A stretch of 64,000 nucleotides of DNA from Pyrus communis (GCF_963583255.1 NC_084804.1:16558723-16622722); one strand, 5' to 3'. Counted from the first letter of the stretch, positions 11,688 to 25,115 are shown. Numbers and translations are program-made. The notes: generated from the letters alone by a model not told the origin.

Positions 11688-14600
11688 ATGGTGATGGAGG
11701 ACAACAGCGAGAGCTGCGGGAGTAGAGCGCTGAACGACGCGTCGTCTTCTCCGCTTCAGTCTCGCCAGCAGAGAAAGCTCGGGGTTTACAATGAGGTCCT
11801 CCGCCGCCTCAAGGACTCCAAAAACGACGAAGCCATTTGCCCTGGCTTCGACGACGAGCTTTGGGCTCACTTCAATCGCCTCCCCACTCGGTACCTTTTA
11901 ATCCTCATATTTTCCTTGAATTATTTATTTATTTATATTATACATGCATGTGTATATATATTACTCTCACTAGAATTAATTTCTAATTATTATTTTTATT
12001 AAGATTTTTTGTTGGTTCTGAATCTGTTATTTGAAATTTTTGTTTCTGAATCTTGGTTATGGAAATTGGTATCTGGAAATTTTCCTTTCGTTTTCTGTTA
12101 CGTTATGGCGTAATTTTCTATTGAGCCAAACAGTAGTAAATAAAGCAGATTTAGCAATTCTCGAACAAATTATTCTACTTGTAATCGCTTCAGTACTCGC
12201 GGTTTACTGTTTTGTAGAATCACAAACGGTTTTTTCATGAGTTGAGGCATTTGGTTGTACTCGCGTATTTGCAGGTACGCATTAGATGTGAATGTGGAGA
12301 GGGCAGAAGATGTGCTTATGCACAAGAGATTACTGCATTTGGCTCATGATCCTGCTCATCGACCAGCGATCGAAGTCCGCCTTGTACAGGTTAGATGATC
12401 AACTACATATCTGACCCACCGCTGCCTCTGATGTATAAGATTTGGTGGTTGCCATTGATACTTAACTGCTAGCCTGTTTATCTTATCATTTCTGTGGCTG
12501 GTGCATCGTTATTGTCACCGCAGATTTTCTGCGATATTTTCTTGATTAAGTTTAGAAATTGAATTTGGATCTGGCCCCACTTTGAGACTGCATACCTAAC
12601 ATATGTAAATGTTTGTCATGTCACATTCAAAGAAGTTAGTGTTGTGCTAAGGAGTTGTCCCACAACCTTAATTTTATCCCAAAGAATGTTTTTTTCCCTT
12701 AGAGAAATCGTATGAAGGGTTCTACCCCGTGCAGCTTAGTTTCGTAGTGGTTATCGTTAAGTAAGATTAGATCTGTAAGCTGAGGGTCGCATTAATTGTT
12801 ACTCTCAATGCAGTTTGCAGTTTGCACTTCGCACCTAATAACTTGGTCATGTTGTGAGAGACAAGGCCAGTCGGAATAGGTATGCGAGTAGCTGCCCGTT
12901 GAAACTAGGTTATTTCTATAAGAGCTACAAGTTTTCTTTACATGGAGGGCGGAAAATTTGCTGCCACTAGAGCCAAAGAATTTTAAGAAAACAAATGATC
13001 AATGAATAATTGAAAAATCAAAATTCAAACAAAGTCTTAAGTCCCATCTTCTGCTGGAACTTCCCTCATAATTTTATAGCAATTTATACCCCTTTATCAT
13101 TCATTCTTAAAATTTGTTGCATGACCTCGTGCATTCTGGGAATCACAATATTGTACGCAGGTTCATTCTGTTGCAGATGGGAATACAGCAGATGCTACAG
13201 ATTCTCCGGGTAAAGATGCTGCCCAAAGTTCTAACATATCTAGCAGACTAAGGTACTCTTATTTAGTTTCCTATAGTGTATCCAAATTTTCAAATGCAGC
13301 TCCAAAGATTTAACGCTTATAGTCTGCGAATAAAAGTTGTTCACCTTCTTTTTTTTCTGTCATCCTACTGCATTCTCAAACATTACTGACAACTCCAGCT
13401 GGCTTTTCGAGTATCAGTATACATCCTCCTCCAGCATTCGGCTCATCTCCTAACCTTGAAGCCCTTGCACTTGAGGCAAATAAATCTGAAGAGCATGATG
13501 ATGAACATTCTGTACATGCCAGAACTCAGTTTACTCGGTATAGCTATTTGTCTCTAGTAAATATATTTTCACTGCACCTCTCCTTCTGAAGTTGTTTCAG
13601 TTTTGTTCATGAGTTTTGACTACAATATTTTCACTTTCCTAGTTTAAAATTAGTTTATGGAAGGCTCTAGGAATTATTTATCCTTCAAATTGGTTGCAAA
13701 TTGGCTAGTTTGTTGTTAGCCATGGACTTAATTGATGGCTTGACGCACTGCATTTTAACAGTCATCCATGCTAGCTAGATTAAGTGTACTCATCTATGCC
13801 TAAACTTTAATTTTCATATTTCAGAATTTAAACTTTAAAAGAACCTGACCACTGGTAAATCAACTATATTCTCATGCTTTCTAATGTCTCTTTAAAGTAA
13901 AGTGACTACACTTGCAGATGGATAGTGATGTGTTTTTATTTTGATTGACAATGATGTAGGCCCATATTGCATGAAATTACTTTCTCAACAGACGACAAGC
14001 CTAAACTACTCAGTCAGGTATTTGCCAGTTTCTTATATGAAATTAAAACCAAGTAATATTCATAGGATCTTTTGAACCTTCGTGTGTGTGTGTGGACTTG
14101 TGTGAGCTAAGCTTATGGCAATAAACACATTTTGAGCTAGGAAATGTCGCAAGTTACTGTTGTAAAAACATAAAACTCACATATTTTCACTTGATGTTGC
14201 CTCCATATGAGGGTCACGCACATGAAATACATAGTTTTTCTGTGAACATTATATCCTCATATATTAGGGTACCTCTTATTTTTCATGGTCATTTCTCTCA
14301 TGACAAATTTGGCAGTTGACTTCCTTGCTTGCGGAGATTGGGCTGAACATCCGAGAAGCACATGCTTTTTCCACATTAGATGGTTACTCCTTGGATGTCT
14401 TTGTTGTTGATGGCTGGCCTTACGAGGTACATACACATAATTCTTAGACATTTCAATTCGAATACTCAGTTTTTATTAAGGCATTCGTTTGCTTAAGATG
14501 GTAAACATGATTTTGATTGAATAGTGTTTTACCAAGGAAGTATTACAACATCAGGCTTTTCCAGTCTCCCAACAGCAGTTTTTTATTTTTTTTATATTTA

Positions 14601-16481
14601 TTTTCTTTACAATGAGAAACTAAGTTGCCTGACTTGGTATTGAAACAGGAAACAGAGAAGCTTAAGATCGCAATACAAAAGGAAGTTTTAAAGATTGAGG
14701 TGATTCTTTTCTACTTGTTAATTTCATTTTGGATTGAGTAGGGTGGGTGACAATGCGTGATGTCCCATGGGTATAATGTTTTTGTTTTCATTTTTATGTT
14801 AGTTGAGGTGCACATCCTTATCTTTTCCTTATACCTTAACCTTTACCTTCCCATGGTCAACATGCAATTTCATGAGGAATGCATCATTACATTTGAAATT
14901 TTGTGTTTATGTGCAGAGGCCATGGCCGCCTACTCATCAATCATCTTCTGGCAGCGAGCATAATCAAGTAGTGATCAAAACTGAACCTGTTCATCTGCAA
15001 ATACCTAATGATGGGACTGATGTATGGGAAATTGATCCTAGACAGTTGAAGTTTGGGAACAAAGTTGCATCTGGGTCTTGTGGAGATTTGTAAGTTTTGA
15101 AGTATAAGATACTTGTACTGTTCGAATCGGTTTTTCCCTTTTTCTGTTCCCTCCCAGCTAAGCATGCACTTTTGAGTGGTGACTGACTGTGGATCTGTTA
15201 TCAGATATAAGGGTACATATTGTACTCAAGAAATCGCCATTAAAGTCCTCAAGCCTGAGTGTGTAAATTCTGATATGCAGAAAGATTTTGCCCAGGAAGT
15301 TTATATTATGAGGTATATCAATTTATATTAACCTACATGTGCACCATTTTTATTTAATCTGACTTTGCCCAGAATCAATAGCCATGAGAGCTGTATATAG
15401 GGCTTTGGCTCGCCAGGGAGATACTAGGCTGGCAAATTCCAGTGTAAATTTCCAAGAGAAATCATTTTTATCAACATTTTCTTGTGATGGCAGTTAAAAA
15501 AAGTGAAGATGGTATGTTTAAGGGACATGAATAGGGGTTTGTCAGGAATCATAAGGACTGCATTCCCAGTTGGTCTTTTAAATATTTTACGTTAATTTGA
15601 TTTGACGCCTCAACTCAACGTTCTTTCAAATGTTTGTGTTTGTTATGTAACGTTCCCTTAAATGTTTGTTAGCTACTGAACGGTTTTCTTTCTTGTTCAA
15701 GAAAACGAGGAAGTGGTTGAAATCTACTATAATATTTTTACACTACGTTTTTTTTTCTCCTAGTTTGACAAAAAATTTCTGAAACTTGTAGGAAAGTTCG
15801 ACACAAGAATGTTGTCCAATTCATTGGTGCATGTACCAAGCCTCCAAGCTTGTGCATTGTAACAGGTAAATTACAATGACTTTATCATTGCTGTTTGGTA
15901 ATGTACATAAAAACCTTACTTGATGCCTTGATATTTCAAATAATGGTAGTTATTAGTTCCTTTTTTTAAGATTTATTTTCGTCGTATGACAGAATATATG
16001 TCTGGTGGAAGTGTGTATGACTACTTGCATAAACAAAAGGGTGTTTTTAAGCTCCCATCCTTGCTCAAGGTAGCAATCGATGTTTCCAAGGGAATGACCT
16101 ACTTGCATCAGAATAACATAATCCACAGGGATTTGAAAGCGGCCAATCTCTTGATGGATGAAAATGAAGTAAGAGACCCCTGTGATACTTTAATCAAGTC
16201 AGCAAAGTAATTCTGCGTCTAGTTTAGCTGCTAATACTTTTAGAGATCAATAACTTACCATTTCTAAACCTTTTCTGATATATGCATCACTTTACAGGTC
16301 GTTAAGGTTGCTGATTTCGGGGTTGCTAGAGTGATATCTCAATCTGGAGTAATGACAGCAGAAACTGGGACATATAGGTGGATGGCTCCAGAGGTCTGTA
16401 CTTCCACCTTGAAAGTTCTCTGAAATTGTTTTCATTCACTTCATCATTTAGTTTTACACAAATACAAATGCACAGAGAGAG

Positions 16482-16546
<65 letters not shown>

Positions 16547-17578
16547 ATTAGACCTGCATAGTTAGGTAACTTAGGTTTTCCCGTACTATTAAAATAAATA
16601 AACTAAGTGCTTCATCATCATCTATGCGGTAAACCTTCCTAATTAGTCAGCATAGAGTATTAGACTATTTTGGGTTGTGCCTGAGGGTTTCACATGGTCA
16701 CAGCTCTCTTTGCAGCTCCAAATGTCCTTCCTAATTCTCACATTTACTATAACATAATAATATTATTATTATTATTTTCAATTTTTTGTTTTAGAAGTGT
16801 GCTTGAAAGTGAAAGCAACATTTAAGAAAATGGTTATTCGCTACCTAATTTCCGTCATGAATCTCTGTCCGTGTCCTTCCTATTACATGAATTCTAATTG
16901 GTCTTTCATCTTGTCATTTCCTTACAACAGTTCTTTTGCATTGAAGGTTATAGAACACAAGCCATATGATCACAAGGCTGATGTTTTTAGCTTTGGAGTT
17001 GTGTTATGGGAGTTGCTGACCGGAAAGGTATGCTTGGCGATGGGAATTTTACTTTTATCCTGTTTTTGCCCACCATTGCTATTGTTTTAAGATTTCTTCT
17101 GTTTCATCGACAGCTTCCATATGAATACTTGACCCCGTTACAAGCAGCCGTTGGAGTTGTTCAAAAGGTACATCATCATTCAACAATTTTGTTTCCTAGG
17201 GAGAAAAATGAAAAATCATTGAGTGATACATCTTGAATCCAAACGATGGACTGTGTATAAGTTTGCTTACCATCTTTCCAGGGCTTACGGCCGACCATCC
17301 CAAAGAACACTCCTCCCAAGCTTGCTGAGCTGCTCGAGAAATGCTGGCAACAAGATCCAAAATCAAGACCTGATTTCTTGGAAATCATAGAAATTTTGCA
17401 GGCATTAGCCAAAGAGGTATAAATTCTGGTTGCAGTTACTTGACAAAGCACGTATGTCATTAATAATACGAGCAAATTAACGGACTAAACTAACTTTTTG
17501 GAACAGGTTGGTGATGGAGAGGAACGACACAAATCATCGGGAGGATTACTGTCCATCCTGCGACGGGGTCACCACTAA
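11688..17578 (+). CDS. STY46-like: ACT-domain Raf-like Ser/Thr/Tyr kinase (STY8/17/46 type)
   Basis: This is a cytosolic kinase of the group that phosphorylates transit peptides of chloroplast precursor proteins in Arabidopsis. There are sixteen exons: 11688-11890, 12275-12389, 13161-13209, 13399-13537, 13960-14017, 14316-14426, 14649-14699, 14917-15089, 15205-15312, 15792-15865, 15993-16168, 16298-16393, 16947-17027, 17114-17167, 17282-17416 and 17507-17578. They join without a stop to 564 aa, close to family length. The order is an N-terminal [11 protein letters not shown] region, an ACT domain ([20 protein letters not shown], about aa 170-230), a linker, then a kinase domain from about aa 285 with a glycine loop ([11 protein letters not shown]), lysine in [20 protein letters not shown] and MAPE. 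The exon 3 donor at 13210 is preferred because the downstream site at 13253 breaks the frame. The first ATG is used; a second Met is at residue 3. STY46 versus STY17 or STY8 is not settled. Confidence 0.93.
16479..16541. repeat. (TA)n(GA)n microsatellite in a kinase intron
   Basis: It lies inside intron 12 of the STY-type kinase gene. A TA run is followed by a long GA run. It is likely length-polymorphic and has no effect on the reading frame. Confidence 0.9.
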
Positions 17579-18338
17579 CCAAGGCAAGCAGATGTTTATT
17601 GCTTGATCAAAAGGAATTATAGTGCGGGGAATTCCCCAACTATTTTTCACATACCATGTACAGTAGTACATCCTCTTTTCCTTCGTCTGATAACTTGTTA
17701 GAGCCATTATTTTGACGGAGCACCGTCTTTTTATTTATTTATTTATTTTGCGTTTTCATATCGTAACAAGAGTTCAGAATGTAATGGTGATGGTTTGGAT
17801 GAGCATTGTAACTTTGCAAGTATCCTGATGTTTAACAATGACAATGTTGTCGTGAGTTTTTCTTTCAACGATTAATGATTTTTGTAATTGGCTGCTTATG
17901 TTTCTTTCGATGCAAAAGTGAACAACAATGATTGTTACTAATATTATTCTATCATACTTTTCAATTTTTACTCATATTTGGGTAGAAGTGCTTGTTGGGG
18001 AAGCACGTGCCTCTGTAGGAAAGCACTATAAGTTTAGGAGACACTAGGATGTGTAACGAAACCTTACATGGTTTTGTAATAAAAATACTTCTAGCAAAAG
18101 TGCTTACTAGCATATATAATTCCAACAGAAATAGTCTAAACGGGCCTTTTTCGGTTCAGTAATTCATACAGATTGTGAAATGGGCTTGGGTGCCAAAGTC
18201 TGCCCAATTTACAGCTCAATCTCCCTGAAGCTAGATTTAAGCTAAGGCTCCAAAGTATTAATTTTCATTTCTCTTAATCAGATCAGCATTCTTTTTCTTT
18301 TGTGGTCAAATTAGAGGATTGATATATTAATAATTGTA
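17579..18338. other. 3' UTR of the kinase gene and spacer
   Basis: There are stops in all frames. The first few hundred bases probably form the 3' UTR. Diverged AAGTGCTT-type segments near 17990-18115 resemble material at 52100-52210 and 62670-62740 and are probably old small repeats. Confidence 0.4.
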
Positions 18339-18790
18339 GGCTTTTTCGTTTAAATAGTCCCTAAAATTGGTATAAACTCCTTACTTGGTCCCTCAAATTT
18401 GAAATCGATAAAATTAGTCCTAAGTTTGTCCATCATTAATCATTTTGGTTCTTTTGTGAAAAATCAAGTATTTTTGTCATTTTGGTCCTCATTTAACAGA
18501 ATTTCTCACGGAATGCCCAAAATGATTTATAGTAGACAAACTGAAAGACTACTTCTATTGGTTTCACATCTCACATCTCAAGCACCAAAGTGAGGAGTTA
18601 TGTCAATCTCAGACACTTATTATCTAAAAAACCTACATTTTATTAATAATTCCTTACTTGGTCCCTCAAATTTGAAATCAATAAAAGTGGTCTCTGAGAC
18701 TACTTCTATGATTTCCACATCTCAGGGACCAAATGAAGAGTTATGTCAATCTCAAACACCCTTTAGCTTAAAAAAACCTAAATTTTATTA
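18339..18790. mobile_element. Composite MITE with internal duplication
   Basis: It is related to the 6094-6446 element (shared AGTTTGTCCATCAT, CAAAATGAT, TCAAATTTGAAATC). The module containing TTACTTGGTCCCTCAAATTT occurs twice, near 18382 and 18653, and both modules end in AATCTCA followed by an A-rich right arm. Confidence 0.55.
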
Positions 18791-19210
18791 ATAATTCATA
18801 CAATGGGCGAAGAGAGTAACCTGTATTTTTTTTCTTAAATTTCTGATACCAATAAAATTGTATTTTAATATAATGTGAACTGCACAAATAGATATCGGAC
18901 TCCAAGCATAAGGAAAGTACATCTGCTCAGGTCAATTAGCCGACGTTCACGGCGGCACAGTAGCCTATGATTTAGAAAGGAGGAAAAGATGATGCTAGAC
19001 ATATGTGGAATCGAATATAGTGGAGCTTAACATATGGCTGTGGGGCACTCCATGATACCTTTTTGCCTTCACGATCCTCTTTTCAAAGAGTAATCAAATA
19101 GGAAGTTCTGGATTTGGACTAGGAAAAAAAAATAGCTTTTATGAATATTCACATCAATATTTGAAATCATTCTTTTTTAATTTGGTCTTAAATTAGTTAT
19201 TAGGACCCCA

Positions 19211-19241
<31 letters not shown>

Positions 19242-19280
19242 CAGATTTTTAACAGAATAGATTCCTATTTTGTGTTTTTT

Positions 19281-19606
19281 TTTTTAAATGGAGATCAATA
19301 GTGGGGTTCACGCCACATCGAATTTACCTGAACCGTCTATTTTTCAAGTTGCACTTCATAAATCATCCTTACAAAATATTAGCCAAATTGAAAATATTTG
19401 AGACATCTAATTGAGTTAGAAATTGACAAACACTATGTGTTAAAGAAACATTGAAATTTTATCATGATAATTAAATGGTCAAATAGTTTTAGATTGAATT
19501 GAATTTTTGCATAGATAATCTACAAATCAAAACTTACAAAATAAACGGTTTGAATCGTTAAAATTCAATGTAAAATATATCTTACAACTAATCTTCATTT
19601 AAAAAA
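19281..19606. mobile_element. Foldback MITE, family A copy 1
   Basis: The ends TTTTTAAATGGAGATCAAT and (reverse-complemented) TTTTTAAATGAAGATTAGT are inverted repeats. The interior carries AAAATATTAGCCAAAT, GACATCTAATTGAGTT and ATAATTAAATGG. Two more copies occur at 56591-56932 and 61059-61390. It is non-coding. Confidence 0.65.
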
Positions 19607-19673
19607 AGTAAATAGAAATCGCGTTTCTTAAAAGGCCTATATATATTCTGTCACACAATGATGACAACCGAAT

Positions 19674-19675
19674 TC

Positions 19676-19714
<39 letters not shown>

Positions 19715-19730
19715 ATTATTTATATATATA
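19674..19730. repeat. (TA)n(GT)n microsatellite
   Basis: TA repeats are followed by GT repeats and a second short TA run. Flanking copies of CACAATGATGACAACCGAATTC on each side (near 19655 and 19745) show a local direct duplication spanning the microsatellite. Confidence 0.85.
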
Positions 19731-19759
19731 CACATTCTATCTCACAATGATGACAACCG

Positions 19760-20528
19760 AATTCTATTCTCATGCAGCCGAAGTACAACATGAGGTAGTA
19801 TCGTATTTTGATCTTCAGATCAAAAAATACATCAAAATGATGATATTTTTATTTATTTGTAAGTAAGAAGTTTTATATTTAAATCTTTTGAACGACGAAT
19901 ACAATACTAAATTAAATTACTCATTCTGTGATTTAATCGAACTTATATTCCTCTTAATAAAAAATATTTATTAGGACCGCTTTTGCACAGTGCTATTTTT
20001 AATATGTCCAACCATTTATTTATCGTTTCTCTTTCACTATCACAAATAAGCAAAGTGGATGTTTTTCATAAACGACAATTCTCGGATCTGATTAGAATTT
20101 AAAATTGGAAAGGTATATTTAACAACCTGGATTTGAGAGGCTGTCTATTTGTACTTATGTGTCAAGTGCATGCTAGTGCTTACAGGTGGGAATTGAGAAG
20201 AGAGACTATTTGGTTCTCCACCTTCTTTGCTTCCATATGACGTCAAAATTAACATTCCTCCCAATAAATAAAAATAATGTGCGAGGTTGCGGGTTAGATG
20301 TTCAAAGCTAATGAATTTGTTTGACTGTGATTATAGGTAAGGTGAAATTCCCCATAATCTTTCCAAACTCGAAAGAAATGAAGTATCATAACTTACCACC
20401 GGTTGTCTCTCTTAAAAAAAAAAAAAAAAAAAAAACAAAAAAATATTTTCAACGGAATAAAATAGATATTTTGTTAGAGAATAATTAATTCTATGTGCTG
20501 AGTGTGATAGTTTTATGATGAGACATTA
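19760..20528. other. Intergenic, nothing recognised
   Basis: It is AT-rich, with an A-tract at about 20414-20434. No gene or clear element is visible. Confidence 0.35.
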
Positions 20529-20725
20529 GGAAAGGGATCCTCTCTGGATCTTGTCCACCTAATTCTCCTTATCAAACAATCTGGATTTTTAAAATTTGAT
20601 CAAACGGCTATAAATACGGGCTCACTCTAAAAGTTATAATAACTTTAGCCATTTGATCAAATTTCAAGGGTTCGAATTGTTCGATGAGAAGGATTAGGTG
20701 GAAGAAATCCGAAGATGATCCCTAC
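20529..20725. mobile_element. Foldback MITE with 11-bp target duplication (Mutator-like)
   Basis: A perfect direct repeat, ATGAGACATTA, flanks it at 20518-20528 and 20726-20736. The arms pair over most of their length: GGGATCCTCTCTGGATCTTG against GGGATCATCTTCGGATTTCT, then CCACCTAATTCTCC against CCACCTAATCCTTC. A duplication of 9-11 bp and long arms suggest a MULE-derived element. The 55363-55576 element has similar arms. Confidence 0.7.
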
Positions 20726-20842
20726 ATGAGACATTATATACCAAGGTCTAAACTCTATTATTTTATTTTATTGTATTTAAATTAAATACAATATTATTGA
20801 GACAAAAAGAAGATAATGCAAAACTCAAGCAATACAACTTTA

Positions 20843-21641
20843 GGGGACGTTTGTTTGATATCGTTAGTATTCACTGGACAATACTGGACTAACAATCTGT
20901 GTAATCTTGTGTTTGGCGTAGCAAAGGACTAACTTAAATGTCGCTAGGTCGAACTCGCCTCGACTCCAAACTTCGCTAGGCGTCACTAGCTAGTCCTGAC
21001 TGAAACCTTAGTATTAGTTATGACTATGTCATTACCTCTTGTCTTCCTAGAGCCCCTCGACCCACCACCACATGCTTGCATCGCGAGGGAGTGCAGAACC
21101 ACCTAGAATCTGATTACGACCCATAACCCCCTAAAGTAGAACCACCCAGACAAGAAAACTCGCCATGGCCGCCGACGAAATTAGGAGAGAGAGGGATTTG
21201 GCGAGATGGATTTAGACGGGAAAACAAAGGAAAGAGATAGGTTGTCGGATGGGAAAACTCACCATGGCCGCCGACGAAATTGGAAGGAGCAGTCATTTGG
21301 GTTTTTGGTGGAAATTGGAAATTTGGGAAGAAAAAAAAAAATTTAGGAATTGAGAACTGAAAGTGAGGCATGTCTTCATTTTGTGCTTATCAATTTGTGC
21401 ACTTTGACTAACTTAGGGGAATAATAAGAAAAAAGAAAGGGTAAAAAAAGACAGAGAGAGTTCCAAAAAATGGAAAGAAAAATAAAGATTATTTTTTTGT
21501 TATTTTTATTATTCTGTTTTTTAGTCCGACACTGCACTAAACGCTTCACTAAATCCGTCCAGCTTAGTGTAGTCTAAGCCAGTCCAGCTTAGTCCCTAAA
21601 TCTAGTGCAGTCCGAGATCGTCCGGTGCAATAAACCCACCC
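20843..21641. mobile_element. PIF/Harbinger-type non-autonomous element
   Basis: It is flanked by TTA trinucleotides (20840-20842, 21642-21644), as expected for PIF/Harbinger. The ends are GGGGACGTTTGTTTGAT and, inverted, GGGTGGGTTTATTGCAC, with further GGACTAA-rich subterminal repeats. The centre carries a direct duplication of a block containing CCATGGCCGCCGACGAAATT (near 21163 and 21263). The minus-strand open frame at 21114-21371 crosses that duplication and matches no protein I know. Confidence 0.6.
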
Positions 21642-21644
21642 TTA

Positions 21645-23620
21645 AAAGATAACAGGTTCTTCAACCCAACTGGAAGAGGCATGCATTGAAGAACAAATAT
21701 GACGTTAAATATGGATACACTTTCTCAAGTGATCAGTAAGCTTCTAAGACAAACATAAAGCAAAATCGGCATGATTTGAAGAGAATCGCAACCAACAAGA
21801 GATAAAATATCAAGTTCAAACACTAAAATAACTTTGACTAAAAAAAAACACTAAAATAACATTGGTCATTAATACATATCGGATGCAAATCAGCATAACA
21901 AGATAAATATCCATCGGCTCTAGCGAGACTATAAAACACAACAAATTGTGATATTATTAAAAAGAAGACAGCCTATGATTGAAACAAATCGACCCACCAA
22001 AATAAAAGCCATAGTCCTAAGACCAAAGAACAAAAAACAATGTACCACAACGCTTCCATTGCAAGCCAAATGAAACTTGGAAAACAAGAAATGAGAGAAA
22101 AACAAGGGGGAAGGAACGGTAGGATTGCCGCCAACTCAAAAGCCAAAAGTCATAGGTCGGAGGCTTAAGGTGTGAGATATTTTCTCTGTGCATCATTATT
22201 CATCAAGTTTGAACACATTCCATCTTTTAACTAAACTATGGACGCTATCATCATTGTTTTGTTGCATAAATCAGCACACAAAAACTAACAGTCAAATCAA
22301 ACATAAACTAAGAACACTGCCTAGCGACAAGAATCACGCCACTTTACCAATTTTTCTCCGGATAACGACTACAAGTCTAATCTAATTGGGTGATAAGTTG
22401 GAACTAATTCTTGTATCCAGATTCCAACCCAACATAGGCAAACACCTAAGCACCAATTGTGTCACGCAAAGCATGGAGCTGTAGATAGTGACCACCCTTC
22501 TTTTGGTTGGTTTTGGTTTCGCAAGCAACGAAAATATACCATCCGTTCATACTTACTAAATCAATCGATATTTCCTCCCAACGACATGCCCTTTTGGCGT
22601 TTTGTTACCTCCACCATTTCCGGCCCATGTCGTTTACAATACAATTAAATTATTAATTACCAAACATTGCCGTAGACTCAGTGTCCGAGACACGTAGCGC
22701 GTATATTGCTGTCGTATGGTTGCAAAGTTGTACTGTTACTTTGAGTGTTTGATGACTAAGAAACAGTCCGTTGGATGCGTGCCACGTATCGTTGATTGTA
22801 TGGGCGTGTTGTGCTGATGCGGGTTCGAGTGCGTTACCGACGTGTCGTTTGAAAAGATTTCGCGGGCTTTTTGTGGGGTCTGAATGGAACGGCGCCACGT
22901 GACCGGGAGAAGAGAAGCAAGCGCGCCAAGGTCGAGGCAGTGCGCTGCAAAATTACCATTTTGCCTTTCAAGCTCGCGTAGCGTGTCGACCCAAATTTAC
23001 AAAATCTTACAAGAAATATAATAAAAGTAGCTGGTTTTTTTATTTATTTATTTTTATCATGATTCATTTGTACAAATCAACTTTTGAAAAATATGAATAA
23101 ATTTTTTTATGTAGTAGCTCCTGCGAATGTTTACCAAACGGTGATGCCACTCAATGTGATGATGAAAGAAAATTTTAAGGGTTTAATGCCTGATATCCTA
23201 GGCCGGGCGGTTTTTCTAATTTTAATTAAATTTATTACACAACATACAAATAAATATCTACTTATACTTCAAAAATATATATAATTGTATGGAAAAAAAT
23301 TTTGAAATGTTATATGAACTTGTACGCATTTTTCAATTTTCCATATAAACTAAAATTTTAAACAATTTATCATACCAACTTTTTGAAATCATTAATTTGT
23401 CGTATGTCCCTAATTCTATTCAGTTTTTCATCCAATAGAAGTCATGTGCCTCACACATGACTTTTGTTTAAGGTTATTTCGGTCATTTTAATACCTTACT
23501 TCTCTTTTATTAAGTTGTATTCAACAAAAAAGGGTAGGTTTTCTTGCACCAATACCATTATTTTGAGATTTTTTTTTTTTTTTTTTTGTTACAAGAAAAA
23601 TTCAACGCATGAGCTTTAAT
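21645..23620. other. Intergenic, nothing recognised
   Basis: No coding pattern is visible. 22650-22990 is distinctly richer in CpG than its surroundings and contains CCACGTGACC, so it could be a relic of a promoter or CpG-rich single-copy DNA. No gene follows it closely. Confidence 0.35.
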
Positions 23621-24880
23621 GTTTACTCGATTACACCAATTTCTCTGCCAAGCTTTTTTTAGGAGTTTTCTATGATCAATTTCTTTACATGTTTTATGAT
23701 ATGAATAACGATTTTTGAATCATTTGTTACTTTTTTTTTTGCCAAAACGATAGATTTGTTGAATTAGATATAAGATTAGCTATCGATAAGGTTCGAACCT
23801 ATGTCGTCATGCAAGAGATAAACATCTTTCCACTACTATAGTAAAAAGCAACTTGCAATCATTTGTTACTTGTTGGATGAGTGCTAAAATTACTACTAGC
23901 CTATGGTAATTCAATTTTTTAGTAATGGTAAATCTTTTTGTATTCTCGTGAAAGGTAATTTCCTTTTTTTTTTTTTTTTTGGATTTTTCACCAAAGAAAA
24001 ACACAAATGGCATAATAGTAATTAAACACCCAACTTAGTGTCATTTCTACGTAGCTGGACTAAACGATGCATATTTCAAAACCTTCCCCATGCAAAGCGG
24101 CCCAACCCATCCCTGTCCCTCTCCTTTCAATAACGCCGTACTCGTCGCCGTCCACACGTTTCTCTGTTGCAGCTTCACACTCTCTTTCCCCCTTCCTCTG
24201 CACTTTCTCTCTCCTCTGCTCTCTCTCGTGTGTTTTAACGTTTACTCGATTACAACAATTTCTCTGCCAAACTTTTTTTAGGAGTTTTCTATGATCAATT
24301 TCTTTACATGTTTTATGATATGAATAACAATTTTTGAATCATTTGTTACTTCTTCTTTTTTTTTTTTTTTTTTTTTTTTTTTGCCAAAACGATAAATTTG
24401 TTGAATTAGATGTAAGATTAGTTATTGATGAGGTTCGAATTCATGTTGTCATGTAAGAGATGAACATCTTTCCACCATTATGATAAAGAGTCACTTGCAA
24501 TCATTTGTTACTTGTTGGATGAGTGCTAAAATGACCACTAGCCTATGGTAATTCAATTTTTCAGTAATGGTAAATCTTTTTATATTCTCGCGAAAGGTAA
24601 TTTCGTTTTTTTTTTTGGATTTTTCACCAAAGAAAACCACAAATGGCATAATAGTAATTACCCCAACTTAGTGTCATTTTCTTCGTAGCTGGACTAAACG
24701 ATGCAAATTTCAAAACCTTCCCCATGCAAAGCGGCCCAACCCATCTCTGTCCCTCTCCTTTCAATAACGCCGTACTCGTCGCCGTCCACACGTTTCTCTG
24801 TTGCAGCTTCACTCTCTCTTCCCCCCCTCCTCTGCACTTTCTCTCTCTCCTCTGCTCTCTCTCTCTCTCTCTCGTGTGTT
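23621..24880. repeat. Tandem duplication (about 0.62 kb x 2) upstream of the MSL gene
   Basis: Unit 1 (about 23621-24239) and unit 2 (about 24240-24880) run in the same order. GTTTACTCGATTACA is at 23621 and 24240, and ATTTCAAAACCTTCCCCATG is at about 24070 and 24704. Identity is high, and the offset shifts from 619 to 634 bp mainly through poly(T) length. The 3' part of each unit is the same CT-rich GC-rich block, and only the second copy sits next to the channel gene. A small repeat with a B-box-like AGGTTCGAA lies inside each unit. Confidence 0.85.
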
Positions 24881-25115
24881 CAATCAACTCATAAAAAAGA
24901 AGCTTCGTCTTGTTATACGAGGACACGCGTCAACCTAATCCCCCGCGAACCCTAATCAAAACCAAATTTTCCAACCTTTCTGTATTTTTTTTTCAACTTT
25001 TCTCTCACTTGTAGTTTATTTTTATTGTTTTTTATTTAAATTTAACAGAAAAAAAAGATTAATTTTTGATTGGGAGGAGATTGTTTATTATAATTACCAG
25101 TGGTGTCGTCGTGTA

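Noticed and set aside
12031..12240. Hydrophobic open frame in kinase intron 1, possible organelle DNA insertion
   Set aside because: It matches no plastid or mitochondrial protein I can name, and lies fully within an intron.
13210..13252. Longer exon 3 of the kinase gene ending at 13252
   Set aside because: Although GT follows, this would shift exon 4 and hit a stop after SIRLIS. The donor at 13210 keeps the conserved [18 protein letters not shown].
24067..24955. Pair of similar open frames (MHISKPSPCKAAQP and MQISKPSPCKAAQP)
   Set aside because: Both lie in the duplicated CT-rich block upstream of the channel gene and are non-coding promoter/leader-like DNA.
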